From assembly GCF_902167145.1 (NCBI RefSeq), contig NC_050097.1:113431982-113495981 (forward strand): a stretch of DNA of 64,000 nucleotides, in the 5' to 3' direction. Below, in pieces: positions 21,134 through 32,369 of this stretch. Made by a program: the position numbers and the translations under genes. Origin of the DNA: Zea mays (taxonomy: Eukaryota > Streptophyta > Magnoliopsida > Poales > Poaceae). The notes below the pieces were generated by a model. That model was not told the DNA's origin, ran no database searches, and saw only the letters and a program-made list of their open reading frames with translations. How positions within the stretch are numbered: the stretch's first letter is position 1; each line of letters opens with the position of its first letter.

Positions 21134-22260
21134 GTCTATTCTTCATCAGGTGATATGTTTTCCAAATCTAGAATGTTTGATCACACAGCCCGTACCGGGC
21201 CCAAGGTACTTGCTTTGTTATTGCTACCTCAGTTGTCATCCTTTTACAACTGGCTAGTAATGTCCTACATAATTCGTATTTTGCATGCAATTGTTAGTGA
21301 ATATGCTGTAACTGGAAATGATGCTGGCCGAGGAACACTAATAGCTGCTTTAGCTGAAGCTGCATTTCTCATTGGATTAGAAAGGAATAGGTTTTTGTAA
21401 CGTTATTTCTAGTTTGGCTCCTGCTTGATGGTAGATTGTATTGCAGACTTATCTGTTTTGATTTGAATCTTTTTTTTATGCAGCGACGTGGTTGAGATGG
21501 CAAGTTGTGCTCCACTCTTTGTAAACGGCAATGACCAAAGGTAAATGTGAATGTTTACTTCTACATGGTAACTGTGTGTGTACTTGACGATGTCATCAAT
21601 ATTTAACAAAAAATACTGCTCGCTTGATAGGTGGAACCCAGATGCTATAGTCTTTAACTCATGGCAGCACTATGGATGTCCAAATTACTGGATGCGGGTC
21701 TTCTTCAAAGATTCAAGCGGCGCTACACTTCATCCGTCCACTATTCAACTACCGAACTACGACCAACTGGTCACATCTGCTATCACTTGGAATAACCCAC
21801 ATGATGGGAACACTTACATGAAAATAAAGGTAATCTCTTTCTCTTACTTAGGACCTTAGCTCTGCGAATAAAAATGAAAAAAATAACTCGGCTAAGAAAA
21901 TTTCTTTTGCAGGATGTAAATTTTGGAAGCAAAGTTGTTAGTCTGAATATATCTGTAACTAGGTTGGAAACTGATATTCAGACATTTGGATCTATAAAGA
22001 CAGTTCTCACGTCGGGTTGGCTGCGGGATGAGAACTCCTTCCAACAGCCCGACAAGGTTTGATACTGTTGATTTGATACAATGCATGGCAACTAAGAGCA
22101 ATACGGTAATGATTACCCCTTGAATTAGTTGTGTTGTGATGTCTGAATTCTTGTGCTATAGGTGGTGCCGGCTGCAGTCCAATAACCAACGTGGGCAAGC
22201 AAATGGGTGTTATATTGAACTTATACTCCCTGACCTCATTTGATCTCCTCTTGGACTCAG
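21134..22260 (+). pseudogene. alpha-L-arabinofuranosidase (GH51), 3' exons, degenerate
   Basis: Exons read from the sequence: 21134-21205 (VYSSSGDMFSKSRMFDHTAR), 21287-21390 (IVSEYAVTGNDAGRGTLIAA, with the catalytic nucleophile Glu codon at 21299-21301), 21484-21540, 21631-21829 (WNPDAIVFNSWQHYGCPNYW), 21913-22056 (LTSGWLRDENSFQQPDK) and 22162 to about 22255. Phases agree across all junctions. Two lesions show. The acceptor before 21287 is ...TTTTGCAT instead of ...GCAG. In the last exon one base is missing near 22176, so the frame hits TAA at 22183-22185, while the +1 frame carries on with the expected C-terminal GVILNLYSLTSFDLLLD. Together with the missing 5' half and the intronic insertion, this is very likely a pseudogene. 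Confidence 0.88.
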
Positions 22261-23440
22261 ACCAGACGATGCCTTCAGTCTCAGGGTCGAGCCTCCATCC
22301 AAGGTTATGAATAGTGTGAGATGTGCGTGCCCACAATACTCAATACCGATACGGGTCCCCAAGGCTTCAATACAAAATACGATATCTGTGAATTACTATG
22401 AAGTACGTACAACTGCTTATTTGTATCAGTGTATGGATCGTTGTACATGAGATTCAAAAAATGGTTTCTACAACTGTAGTGAAGGTATAAAAGAACCTTT
22501 CCTCGGATATCACACATCTGTTGTAGTCTGCCCGAGTTCGAGCCCTGGCAATGGAAACTTCTTTTATGTTCTTCTCAGTTTCGGCACTCTGACATTCTCT
22601 TCTTTTTTAGAGCACGTACAGTATACCTATGCAGAACTGATCTGATTTTTTTTTCAAACAACACACTCATACCCCTCAAATATTCCTGGAAAATTTTTGT
22701 ATAATTTTTCTAAAATCCTTATAATCCAAACAGGGATGAGTTTCTCGCTCGAGAAAAACCGGTTTCCGGTAATTCCCGCTATTGTGTTTCCGGTAATTCC
22801 CGCTACTAATGGGAAACAAAAACCGGTTTGGTTTTCGATTTAAAATTTTAAAATATAAGAGCAAAACGTTATTTGAAAAATACAAAACGAAATTGTAATC
22901 CCTGATTTTGAATAGGGTGGTACGGTTATGTACTGTTATGTCTAACATGTTTTCAAATAATAAAATATACCTATATATTTTTAAATTTTTATATTTTTGT
23001 AGTTTAATTACGGGACAATTGTATGAAATTTTTGATTATACAACAATTTTCATCATTAAATGTTGAATGGAAAAGACAGTTAGTCAGGAAATGAAAACAT
23101 CTTTCAAGAAAAAGGTGTGCCAACCAACATCCTCAAAAGGGACGCTATTCTATCCATGCTCAATGCACGTGACGATAAGATGCGGCAGTGTTCCTTGTCA
23201 TTAAAGGTCACACCAATTGTTGGCTATTACACATAAATCATCAAAAGTTTAGCACAAAAGTTGACACTTGCTTAAGTTGCCCTTTCCTGCTATTAATTTA
23301 TTTACTTTATGGAGTTCATATGAATGGGTATGTTGATGAGGATGTCTAGAAATTTCTTTGCATTGGTAAATGAAGTGATATGAAGCAACCATATCTAGGA
23401 ATACATGATAATCTTGTTGTGGGTGACTTGCGATCTCAGT
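22261..23440. other. Unrecognised AT-rich DNA after the GH51 copy
   Basis: The first 100 bp may be GH51 3' UTR. No other gene family was recognised on either strand. A 20-bp direct repeat, GTTTCCGGTAATTCCCGCTA, occurs at 22762-22781 and 22786-22805, inside a longer region bounded by AACCGG words. The short minus frames here have no family match. Confidence 0.4.
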
Positions 23441-23444
23441 GAAA

Positions 23445-23468
23445 TCGTTGCGACGCACGGGCACCTAA
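23445..23468 (+). mobile_element. Helitron-like 3' terminus (first)
   Basis: TCGTTGCGACGCACGGGCAC followed by CTAA resembles the 3' end of the main maize Helitron family (CGT..YAA.GCACGGGCA....CTAG-like). The element would lie to the left. No matching TC-type 5' end was found. The base after CTAA is C, not the usual T. Confidence 0.45.
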
Positions 23469-23523
23469 CTATCATATTGATGTTTATCGTTCTATATCTA
23501 TGTTTTATACTAATTTTTAACTT

Positions 23524-23551
23524 CCATCGCAACGCACGGGCACACACCTAG
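23524..23551 (+). mobile_element. Helitron-like 3' terminus (second)
   Basis: CCATCGCAACGCACGGGCAC, then ACACCTAG, followed by T. This fits the CTRR|T rule for Helitron insertion better than the copy 80 bp upstream. The left end was not identified. Confidence 0.5.
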
Positions 23552-23689
23552 TTGTATTAATAAGTATTTACGCGTTTAGGACGTATTTAAGGTGTGATAA
23601 GTGTGATGTGTTAATGTGTATGTAATGGTGTATGTTTATGTAATGGTGCATATTTATTTATTGGTGTATGTTTTCTCTTTGTATGGCAA

Positions 23690-25056
23690 CGTACGACGTT
23701 ATTAGAAGCTGATTTTGTGGTAGAGGATCCGAATTCATTCGAGGACGATCCGCAAGACGCTTTTGAGCAAGGCAAGTGGATTCTCCGTCTGCATATTCTT
23801 TTTGTACCCAATCATTGCATATAATAATGTTTACTTTTTGATATACTGCATAATTTGATGGGTTTTACCTAATTAAGGATTTCCTAGATTTACCAACTGT
23901 ATTCCTTGTTTACCCTGAGAAATTATTAAGCTTTGCAAATTTGTGCTACCGCTCAACTTAATGATTTTAATGTCACTCATTAATTGGTATTAATGTTCCA
24001 AAATTGAAATTGGCAATTATGGCGTTAACCCGATGGTTAAAACGGCATTATTTCATATTAATTGGAACATGGAGTGACCACCTAGGATAACAGTGCAACC
24101 ACGAGTGCTATCATGGCTCTGGCTTTGGTAATTAGCTTTATATGCTTAGTGCCTCGCAACCTTACCTGAAATATGGGCAAGAGGGGGAGCGGTGGTGCTG
24201 GCAGCCCATGTTATCATGGGGACGTATTCTTGGCTAAGGTACCTCACCCAGGGGGTCACCACCACCGGCTTTAGAAACCTTAGCGGGTTGCTTCGTATTA
24301 AGTGTATTTTGTGAAAGCCTCATAATGGATCCCTAGCCATTCACCTCGACAGTGTTTAAGGGTCCGATCAACCCGGGCTAGATGGGATACATGGCTTGTG
24401 GGTAAAGTTGTACCACCTCTGTAGAGTGTAAAACTGATATATCAACCGTGCTCCCGGTTAAGAGCGACCTAGACTCCTCACATGACAATTGAACTTGAAG
24501 ATGGAATTAAATTGAGATACAATGATCAGCCAATGATTTGCTTAAGTGGGTGCACTTAAGTGTTTTTATTATATTCATATTCCTTTGATTAAATGGGATA
24601 TTTGGGATTCACACTTATTAGTAAGACAGGTGTTGTTAATAAAATATTGACCAACTAAAATGCTTACTGCTCAACCTTAGCCTCACCTTGTTATACCTGC
24701 ATTATTTTTCCCCCACTTGCTGAGCCCCGACCATAAGTGAGCTCACCCTTGCTAATATTTTGATCAGAGGGTGATGCTGGAGACTTTGATGGAGATATTG
24801 ACGATGATGAATTCTAAGTCTAACGATACGCCGGTCATCTTCCTGTGGGAGATTGCCCCTGTTATTTAAATTCCGCTTTACTTTGATGTGATACTTGTTA
24901 AAGATACAATGATTCAGATGATGTGATAAAGTATTCTACTCTCTTTACGCTTTTATTGCATTGTCTTTTGATTGTGACGTCAACATATGTGTGGAAATGG
25001 ATCCTGGCAGACATATGCTATGCGCTCGGTTCTACCCCCTGGAACCGGGTGTGACA
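23690..25056 (+). repeat. Del-type LTR fragment (left end unresolved)
   Basis: The right end, GGAACCGGGTGTGACA at 25056, is sharp because it cuts the TatC RNase H frame. Internally it matches the Del1 LTR in reverse orientation: TGAGCTCACCCTTGCT near 24740, and a block at 24430-24480 with AGAGTGTAAAACTG and CTCATGAC-like words. The leader exon ends at 23771 with CAAG|GCAAGT, as in Del1 and Del2. Homologous layout continues left of 23803 to about 23690 and is then lost, so the left part is deleted or joined to other DNA. Confidence 0.6.
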
Positions 25057-27550
25057 CTTTTGGACTTGAGGATACTTTATCTTTGAGGGCCCAAGGACTT
25101 CACTAATGAAGTAGACCGGATGCTGCACCAGGTATGCATGTCCTTCCTCCGTCCGCTCGACTACTAACGCGGTGCTTACCACGTGAGTCGTGCAGGAGAT
25201 GTATAACAACAGATCTTCCGCCGGCTGATTCGGCGTAGCTCGGCGTGGTGGCTTGAGTACTGGTGGTGCAGTCAAGAACTTTTTCAGTGCCTCTAGAGCT
25301 TCTTGTGCCTCTATGGTCCACTGAAACTTGTCCATCTTTTTGAGCAACTTGTAGAATGACATGCCTTTCTCGCCTAGCCTTGATATGAATCTGCTTAGGG
25401 CTGCCATGCATCCAGTAAGCCTCTGTAACTTTTTCTGTGATCGTGGCGCTTCCATTCTCATGATGGCCTCAATTTTTTCGGATTAGCTTCAATCCTCGGT
25501 GGCTTACAATAAATCCGAGTAACTTCCCTATCGGTACTCCGAAAACACACTTTTCTGGGTTGAGCTTCCACCGGTAGCGCCTCAGGCTATTGAAGACCAG
25601 CTGCAAATCTTCGATGAAGTTTTCTGAGTTTTCTGTTTTGATTACCACATCATCGACGTAGGCTTCCACCCGCTTGCCCCAGTGATCGGCTAAGCATGTT
25701 TAGATGGCTCTCTGGTAAGTTGCTCCCGCGTTCTTGAGGCCGAACGGCATGGAGGTATAGCAGAAAGCTCCAAACGGGGTGATGAAAGCAGTCTTCTCCT
25801 CGTCCTCTTTTGCCAAGCTGATCTGATGGTATCCAGAACAACAATCTAGGAAGGACAACATAGAACAGCCAGCAGTCGAGTCAACTACCTGATCTATTCT
25901 AGGGAGGCCAAAGGGATCTTTCGGACAATGCTTGTTGAGATCGGTATAGTCGACGCACATGCGCCAATCCACTTTATTCTTTTTAGTACAAGAATAGGAT
26001 TTGCTAGCCACTCAGGATGCAGCACCTCCCTAATGAACCCTGCAGTCACTAAGTGTTGGGACCATGCTTCGTCGTCGAAGGTCTTGCAGAAAGAAACAGC
26101 TGCGGCTGAAGCTGCTCGTACTGACGACGAAGGTATTGTTCATGAAGCTTCGGGGATATAACATATCCGAAGGTGAAGGGTCGAACCGACTTAAAGATAG
26201 AATGACCTTTTAGCCTGTAGGGGTCCGAGTCATTGTTGTAAACTTTTATGAAGGGCATGATTGTAATTCCTCACAGGCTGTGTCATGTGCCTATAAATAG
26301 TGAACAGTATTCCTTTACTGTTCACACATTTTTGTAATTGCAAGAGCATCACTCGGGAATTATTGCTTGTCAAGGAGAAGGTATAAGCATACCTTGATCA
26401 TTGTATCCAAACATTTCAAATTCAAACAATAAATATGTGAATGATGACATTTATCTCCAACGTATTTATCTTTAATAATCTACATTTCGCATCGTTCTAT
26501 ATTATTTTTATTACCTTCATAATGTTATGTTTGTGACCTTCGTCCGAAGTTCATTAAACCCTTGAGGAGGTAATGATTCAGCGGACGAAGGGTATTTAAT
26601 ATTTAACATCTCTTTGTTGCCTTGTTCTTGATTCCTAGCATTTGAGAACAAGTCCCCAACACTAAGCGAGCTAGCTCGGCACGAATAGCTTCTGTTTTAT
26701 CAGGCGTGAAACGACGTAGCTTCTGTCGAATTGGCCTTGCTTGAGGATAGACCTTCAATTTGTGCTCGACCAGTCCTCTCGGGACTCCTGGCATATCCGT
26801 AGGTTGCTATGCGAATACGTCTCAGTTATCTTGTAGGAATCGGACGAGCGTGCTTTCCTATTTGTCATCAAGGCTGGAACTGATGATGGCAGTCTTGCGC
26901 TCATCGGCGAATCCTAGGTTGATCCTTTTAGTCTCCTCAGTCAGCCATATAGAGGTCACGGCTTGAGCTTTGTTAGTGGGTATTGTGAGGTCTTCCTCCG
27001 GCTTGGTGTCCGCCTGCACGGGGGGAGCTGCTGGGGATCCGGCAGTGAGAGCTGCCTCGATGGCTCCCCGAAAGCACTCTGCGGTGCCTTGGAAGTTAGC
27101 GCGCACGGTGATGATTCCTTGAGGTCCCGACATCTTCAATATCATGTATGAGTAGTGTGGAATGACAATGAACTTTGCCAGTCCCAGCCTGCCTATGATG
27201 GCGTTGTACCCACAGTCGAAACGTGCCACCTTGAACCTCAGGAACTCAGTTCTGTAGTTCTCCGGAGTCCCAAAGGTGACGGGCATGTAGATGTGCCTGA
27301 GTGGGTACTCCCCTTCGGTCGGCACGATACCGAAGAAGGGTGTATCTGACTCGGTGAGGTCTTTGAGTGCAACCCCCAAGGCTAGGAGTGTCCGAGGGAA
27401 GGTAACGTTAATGCTACTTCCCCCGTCCACTAGTACTTTCTTTACCCTGCTCTCTCGGATCACTAGATCAACTGAAGCGGGTACTTGCCGGGGTGGTCGA
27501 AGTTGAGCCACTGATCCGCCCGGTTGAAGGTTATCGCGTGCTCTGACCAC
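25057..27550 (-). pseudogene. TatC protease-RT-RNase H remnant
   Basis: 27550-26858 carries the retropepsin (KKVLVDGGSSINVTFPRTLL; YNAIIGRLGLAKF). 26794 leads into RT (KLKVYPQARPIRQKLRRFTP). After the solo LTR, RT resumes at 26048 (DWRMCVDYTDLNKHCPKDPF, FLDCCSGYHQISLAK), with catalytic VEAYVDDVVIKT near 25660 and the RNase H entry QRLTGCMAALSRFISRLGEK near 25420. Breaks include a TAA in AI*TCLADH (25700-25702, likely CAA-to-TAA) and frameshifts near 25490 and 25460. The frame ends at VQK, where the Del-type LTR begins. Confidence 0.85.
26054..26661 (+). repeat. Solo LTR of the TatA family
   Basis: 608 bp from TGTTGGGACCATGCTTCG to GAACAAGTCCCCAACA. It is flanked by CTAAG at 26049-26053 and 26662-26666, a perfect 5-bp target duplication. 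It aligns along its length with the 614-bp TatA LTR and has the same TATA (CTATAAATAG near 26291) and hairpin (GTGAACAGTA...TACTGTTCAC-like). There is no internal sequence, so it arose by LTR-LTR recombination. It sits inside TatC RT. Confidence 0.92.
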
Positions 27551-29310
27551 TGATAAGGAGCTGGGGCACTGGTGGTTGCCGCCAGGACCTACCGGTCATT
27601 GAGCTTCTGCTGCCTTCTATTCTCCTGCGACCAGTGTCCTCCAAAAATGACATTGACCTCCCTGTCAACGCGTGGGAATGCTCCACCCCCTCCCCCTTCT
27701 AGTTGCTGAGGCTGCCTAGGCTCGCTGGGCCCTCCTCGTGGTGGGGGAGGTGGTAGAGGCTGGAACGGTCGGCCGTGTCCGACGGAATGCTTGAAGTCCC
27801 TGCAGTTTCGCAGGGTGTGGCGCATGTCCTTGTGGTATGGGCATTGGGCGTCGAGGATGTCATACAGTGTCCGTTCGCCTCCACAGGGCGCACCTCGGGC
27901 TCGAGCGACGGGTGGTCCGGCGGCGTGGACCTCCTCACGAGGCCTCTTCTCCCAGAGCCTGTCAGGTTGCTGGTTCGTGTCATGTCGTGCCGCCGGTGGT
28001 GTAGGTTTCGTTCCTCCGATGAGGTCCTCGGCCCGCTCGTCAGCGGTGATGTAGAGGTCTGCCTCTCAAAACAGTTGTTCGGAGGTGGTCGGCGCTTTCT
28101 GCAGTATGGCTCGGACGAAGGCCGAGTCATTGGATCCCCGGTAGAAATCTTCAATCACTGATGCCTCAGTGACTTCGGGGATGCGATTTCTCACGGTCTG
28201 AAACCTCTTGAGGTATGACCGAAGTGTTTCATTGCCCTGGCGCCTGATGGATTTGAGGTCCCATGGCTGCGCCGACTTGTCAGAGAGGGACTGGAAGTTG
28301 GCAATGAAACCCCGACTAAAGTCACTCCAATCGTCGATGCAGTGTTGTGGCAGATGTCATAGCCCCTGTAGTGCATCTTGCCCAAGGATGATGGGCAAAT
28401 ATGTTGTCATCACGTCTTCTATTGCCCCAGCGGCCCGGGCGGCGGTCGTGTAGACGGCCAACTAGCCCCTGGGGTCCTGCTTAGGCTCGTACTTGTCGAC
28501 GTTGGAGACTTTGAAGTTAGGGGGGCCACTGGATGGCTCAGAGACGCGGAGTAAGCGCGGAGACTCCACATGTGTCTTCCTGTCGGTGTTCATGGTGTCG
28601 GTCCCGGGGAGGGGAGTCGGTGATGTGTCGTCTCAACCGTTCTCGGATCGGGCCACTAGTTGAGGCCGCAGCCGACTCAACTCGGGTGGTGTGACTTTGA
28701 GCCGAGATGTCGTGGTCCTGATCATACTCCTCATGGCGCCTTATCTCATTTTTGTGTCGTCGGTCACGTGAAGCGTTGATGGAGCTCTGCGCGTCCCGCC
28801 GACTGTTGATGGCGTGTCATAGGTCGCTCGGGGGACGAGCAATAGGCAGAAGGTGGTTAGCTGCCCGAGTAAGCAGCCGCCGATAGCCTTCAGCGTCTGG
28901 AGTTCACGGGAGGCCATCAGCTATTTGGGCCAGCACTCCTCCGACTTCGCTCGGCGTGTTCATTGCGCGGGCGAAGTCAGGGTTCTGGTTTCGAGCAAAG
29001 AGGCGATTCCCTCGGCGTAACCTTGCGCCCTGCTCGGCTTGTTCTCGATCTCGGTCCTGAGCTTGTCGGCGATCACGTCGGCAAGAATTCTGCCTTTCCC
29101 GGTATACTCGCTCATCGGAGGTTTCTCCCACTTCTGAAACTTCATCCCGAGATACGGGCTACGCTGGGTCCCGCTCCCTAGCCTCATGATGTCGCCGAAT
29201 ATTCCGGCGCATGTTCCTTCGTCGCTATGCTTCACGCTAGGGAGGCTCTTCCCCCTGCACAGTCGGCTCATCGTCGGAGATGGGAGACGATTCCAATATC
29301 CCCCCAATGA
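27551..29310 (-). pseudogene. TatC gag remnant
   Basis: In pieces across frames: N-terminal part from about 29307 (RILADVIADKLRTEIENK), a retrotrans_gag-like domain near 28460-28200 (LAVYTTAARAAGAIEDVMTT; LRSYLKRFQTVRNRIPEVTE), and a zinc-knuckle-like CPYHKDMRHTLRNC near 27840 followed by a proline-rich tail (PFQPLPPPPPRGGP). It would form the capsid. At least three frame changes or stops prevent a continuous protein, including TAG near 28463. Confidence 0.75.
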
Positions 29311-29776
29311 AGAGGATGTCGGGGTAGAAAGGAGTTGCTGTGATGGTGAGCTCCTTTCCGTCCTCCTTTGAGGGCGAAGGTGCTGGAAGATAACTCGGCG
29401 GAGCTCCGTCCCTTTTCTAGGAACGCTTGCTTCTTTCTTTCTTGTAATCCGTGTCCACTCCTTTATGGGCGAAGTGGGTAGTGGAGTTCTTCGAGTAGGT
29501 AAATTCCTGATTTTTGGCTTGCAAGAAGTAGTCTGCGCCTGAGGCGCAGGAGGCTACGCTATCCGTTGTCTTGTTCCGACTTTCCTGGGGATTTCTGGGG
29601 AAAACTTCTTCTCCAGCGGATCTGCTACGTGGTGCAGAATTCCTTTCTCATCTGCTATGGACGAGATGGTTCTAAAGCAGAACACGGATCCAGGGCGAAG
29701 AGCGATCTTGCATTGGGAAGTAACGACCATTGAGCTAGCTTGGGTAAACGACACACCCCCTACTTGGCGCGCTAGC
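29311..29776 (-). other. TatC leader between LTR and gag
   Basis: Untranslated leader. Next to the LTR the minus strand reads GCTAGCGCGCCAAGTAGGGG, the expected place for the primer-binding site. This differs from the TTGGCGCCCACC site of TatA and TatB. No long ORF. Confidence 0.55.
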
Positions 29777-30392
29777 TGTCAGTGTTTAGAGTCCGACCGC
29801 ACACCCAGGGTTACCCCTCGCGGTGCTTTTGGGTAGGACAGTGTTGTTGACTGTAACTCAATGGTTCGTGCGGGATGCACGAGAGACGACAGGCAATTTT
29901 CTACAGGTTCGAGCCGCTTGGAGAGGCATAATACCCTACTTCTTGGTGTGGATCTTTATGTGGTAGGTTACAAGGGAAGTCTCCAGGATGGAGTAAGACT
30001 AGTGAGATAGGTAGATGGTTGATTGAAATGATGGGGTACCCCCTAGGCCTTATATATTCGGCCATGGGGCACTACATGCGTATGTGATGATGATGTGTAC
30101 CTAAATAATAGTGAACCGACTGAACTAATCTTCCTATAATATTGTCGACTTATCCCTAATCCATCCCGACATTCAAGGGTGCTGCATGCGGGAAAGTCGG
30201 GTGGATGCTATGGATAGCGCTCAAGTCTGACGGGTTGCTTGGGCCCGAGTCTGCTTCTTTCTCGTGTCGGCCCACTCCGCCAGTAGTTCTATCCTGGCTC
30301 ACGAAGGGGTGGCCTTGCAAGGTAACAGGCCCAAAGCCTCTCGCGAGGCCTTCTTGCCTTCTAGTGGACCCGAGGGATATATGTCCCCCACA
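29777..30392 (-). repeat. TatC 5' LTR
   Basis: 616 bp. On the plus strand it starts TGTCAGTGTTTAGAG and ends GATATATGTCCCCCACA. A TATA-like AATATATAAGGCC lies on the minus strand (about 30048-30060). A diverged, truncated relative ends at 36709. Right flank: GATTG (no partner found). Confidence 0.75.
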
Positions 30393-32250
30393 GATTGCCT
30401 AAAACTCTTTTCTTCAACTTTGGAACTGCTGTGGTATAATGGGCAGACAGTGGACATGTTGTCCACCTTCAATTCTCAGAGGACCTACCACTATTGTATT
30501 GTCAATTGTTTTGTTGTTTGTAGACCACAAGGCTTGACTCAGTTAACACCACTATTTGACCGAGGCAAATCTAGGTGACCACAATCTATGCTCTTCTATT
30601 ATGTTCTTTATTTTAACTAAACGATGTAAAAAATCATTGAATGATTGTTGAGGTGTTGATTGTTATATGTTTAAAGCATTACAAATGTTGATTATGTTAG
30701 TGAGTGTGATATCTATTGAATGATGGTGTGAAGCAATGGACCCGGAGACATGTTCTTTTAGGGCCGTGAGCGTGTATGAGTTCGTGTACTTTCTGTTAAT
30801 GGAATTCTTTTTCAATATACCATGTTATTTTTCTTGTAAATAATCAAATGAAATAGTTTTCATCATATTTTTTAAAATTCTTCGAAGAGGTCGCCACTAA
30901 ATGGCTCCACGAATAAATGGGTTTGACCCAATATTGTATTAACATTTGATGTTTTATTTATTGTGTTTTATCATATTAATTCTGTAGCAACGCATGGGCA
31001 TATACCTATTGAGTGATTGTGTGAAGTCTTAGATGCTTGGTTTGCTCACGTGGTTTGTATTCTCCTACCAGCCACATGATCAGGTGTGTTTTTTTGTAAT
31101 GCTCCTCTTTATTTTCTGTAATTTATTATTTATTCCATGTGGATGTTAGTTTCGTCCTCCTTTTTTCACATGGATAACTTTGCTGGCAGGAAAGTCTCTC
31201 TGTTTTCAGATCCCCCAAGGGTTCTCTCTTTGATTCCTAATCAGTTGTCTGTCGTTTGTAGGCTGTGGAGTATAGAGTTCACAAGATCTAGGAGATGAAC
31301 AACCTCGGGGTAACCCTCTCACGGTCTCATGCCAGTAGCCGCACCCACGCCCCGTTCTGTCTCGCGCGCACTCGCCAACTTGTGGTTGCCCATCCGCCGC
31401 CAAGCACCCCGCCCCAGCAGTCACACTATTAGTGTTTTTTCTTTTATAGCAACCTTTTGTTCTAAAATTATAGCTTGGTTATCGGGTGTTGTCTATGATT
31501 TGTAACTTGCCTGGTGGTATCAGCAAGCTTTGGTCTGGTCCTTGATCGGGAAGGCGGTCGTGTAGTGCATGGCGGACTTAAGAAGTTTGTCAACTGGATT
31601 GGATAGTTGGGCCAGGGAAAGTTATTTTTGCTCCTGATAGTAATTGGATTTAATTTAACATGAACTTGTCTGTACGCATTTGCATAATGTAGGTTTCATG
31701 CGTGAGTGGAACACAGCTTATAACCATATAGTCTAGCAAAGTTTTGGTTCAACCTATTTAATGTTCCGATAACCTGTAACCATATAACAGCCATACCAAA
31801 ACTATTATCAAATAAATGTGAAAACAGAGAACATTCTCAGTAAAAAGACATGATCAACAAAATTATTACCCTATCAAGTGGCCATGAATTTGCTTTTCTT
31901 ATTTGGAGTGATGACATGGATTCGTTTCTTTAGCCAATCATAATAGTGAGATGCAACGTTTATGTCTGTTGGGCAATCTACCAAAACTCTACTATGTAGT
32001 AAGTGATTCTTAGACAATTGTTGCCATCCTTTGACTGCTTAAGTAAATAGGCATTAGAATTCAGGCAATTCAGTTACATGCTATATAACTATGAATAATT
32101 ATTTATTAGGAGCATCCTTCTGTTTTATCCCTTTGTTAGTAAATTTTGGGGTCCTATCTTCATATACGATGTTATCTATTCAGAACTTAAAAAGTTCTGG
32201 TACCCAAATAGGATTCAGTTTAGTCATACTCCTATGTTCTAATTTCTTTT
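30393..32250. other. Unrecognised host DNA
   Basis: No gene family recognised on either strand. A short plus frame at 30264-30578 has no identifiable homolog. A degenerate Helitron-like end, GTAGCAACGCATGGGCATAT with CCTAT (30982-31009), resembles the two at 23.5 kb but lacks a clean CTRR. The GC-richer patch 31260-31440 also gives no recognisable product. Confidence 0.35.
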
Positions 32251-32259
32251 TTCATAAAA

Positions 32260-32369
32260 TATGGTTTGGATGATAACACGATAGATTTCATTGGGCATGC
32301 AGTGGCTCTTCATAGAGATGATAGCTACTTCACAGAACCTGCAATTGACACTGTAAAGCGGATGAAGGC
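32260..32369 (+). pseudogene. Rab GDP-dissociation inhibitor (GDI), single-exon fragment
   Basis: The plus frame reads YGLDDNTIDFIGHAVALHRD through ...YFTEPAIDTVKRMK, the strongly conserved plant GDI segment (a cytosolic chaperone that extracts GDP-bound Rab GTPases from membranes). It ends at AAG|GCAAGT, a GC-type donor. The expected acceptor before AAATATGG reads TTTTTTCATA without AG. The flanking exons, including the following LYAESLARF segment, are not seen. This is a gene scrap, possibly carried by a transposon. Confidence 0.8.

Larger units (their letters stand above)
25057..30392 (-). mobile_element. TatC: truncated minus-strand Tat element
   Basis: From right to left: 5' LTR (29777-30392), leader, gag, protease, RT (interrupted by a solo LTR), and the start of RNase H, which is cut at 25056 by the Del-type LTR. 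The rest of RNase H, integrase, antisense gene and 3' LTR are absent on the other side of that LTR. Many frame breaks. The family differs from TatA/TatB (protease LVDGGSSINVTF, LTR start TGTCAGTG). I see no target duplication because the left end is lost. Confidence 0.85.

Noticed and set aside
23798..25061. A 'perfect solo LTR' 23803-25056 with CTTTT on both sides
   Set aside because: Sequence homologous to Del-type LTRs, including the GC-donor exon, continues left of 23803, so TGTACCC is not the LTR start. The CTTTT match lies in a T-run and is probably chance.
25103..28454. Plus-strand frames in TatC (for example 27775-28161)
   Set aside because: They are opposite to gag-pol remnants with clear homology and have none of their own.
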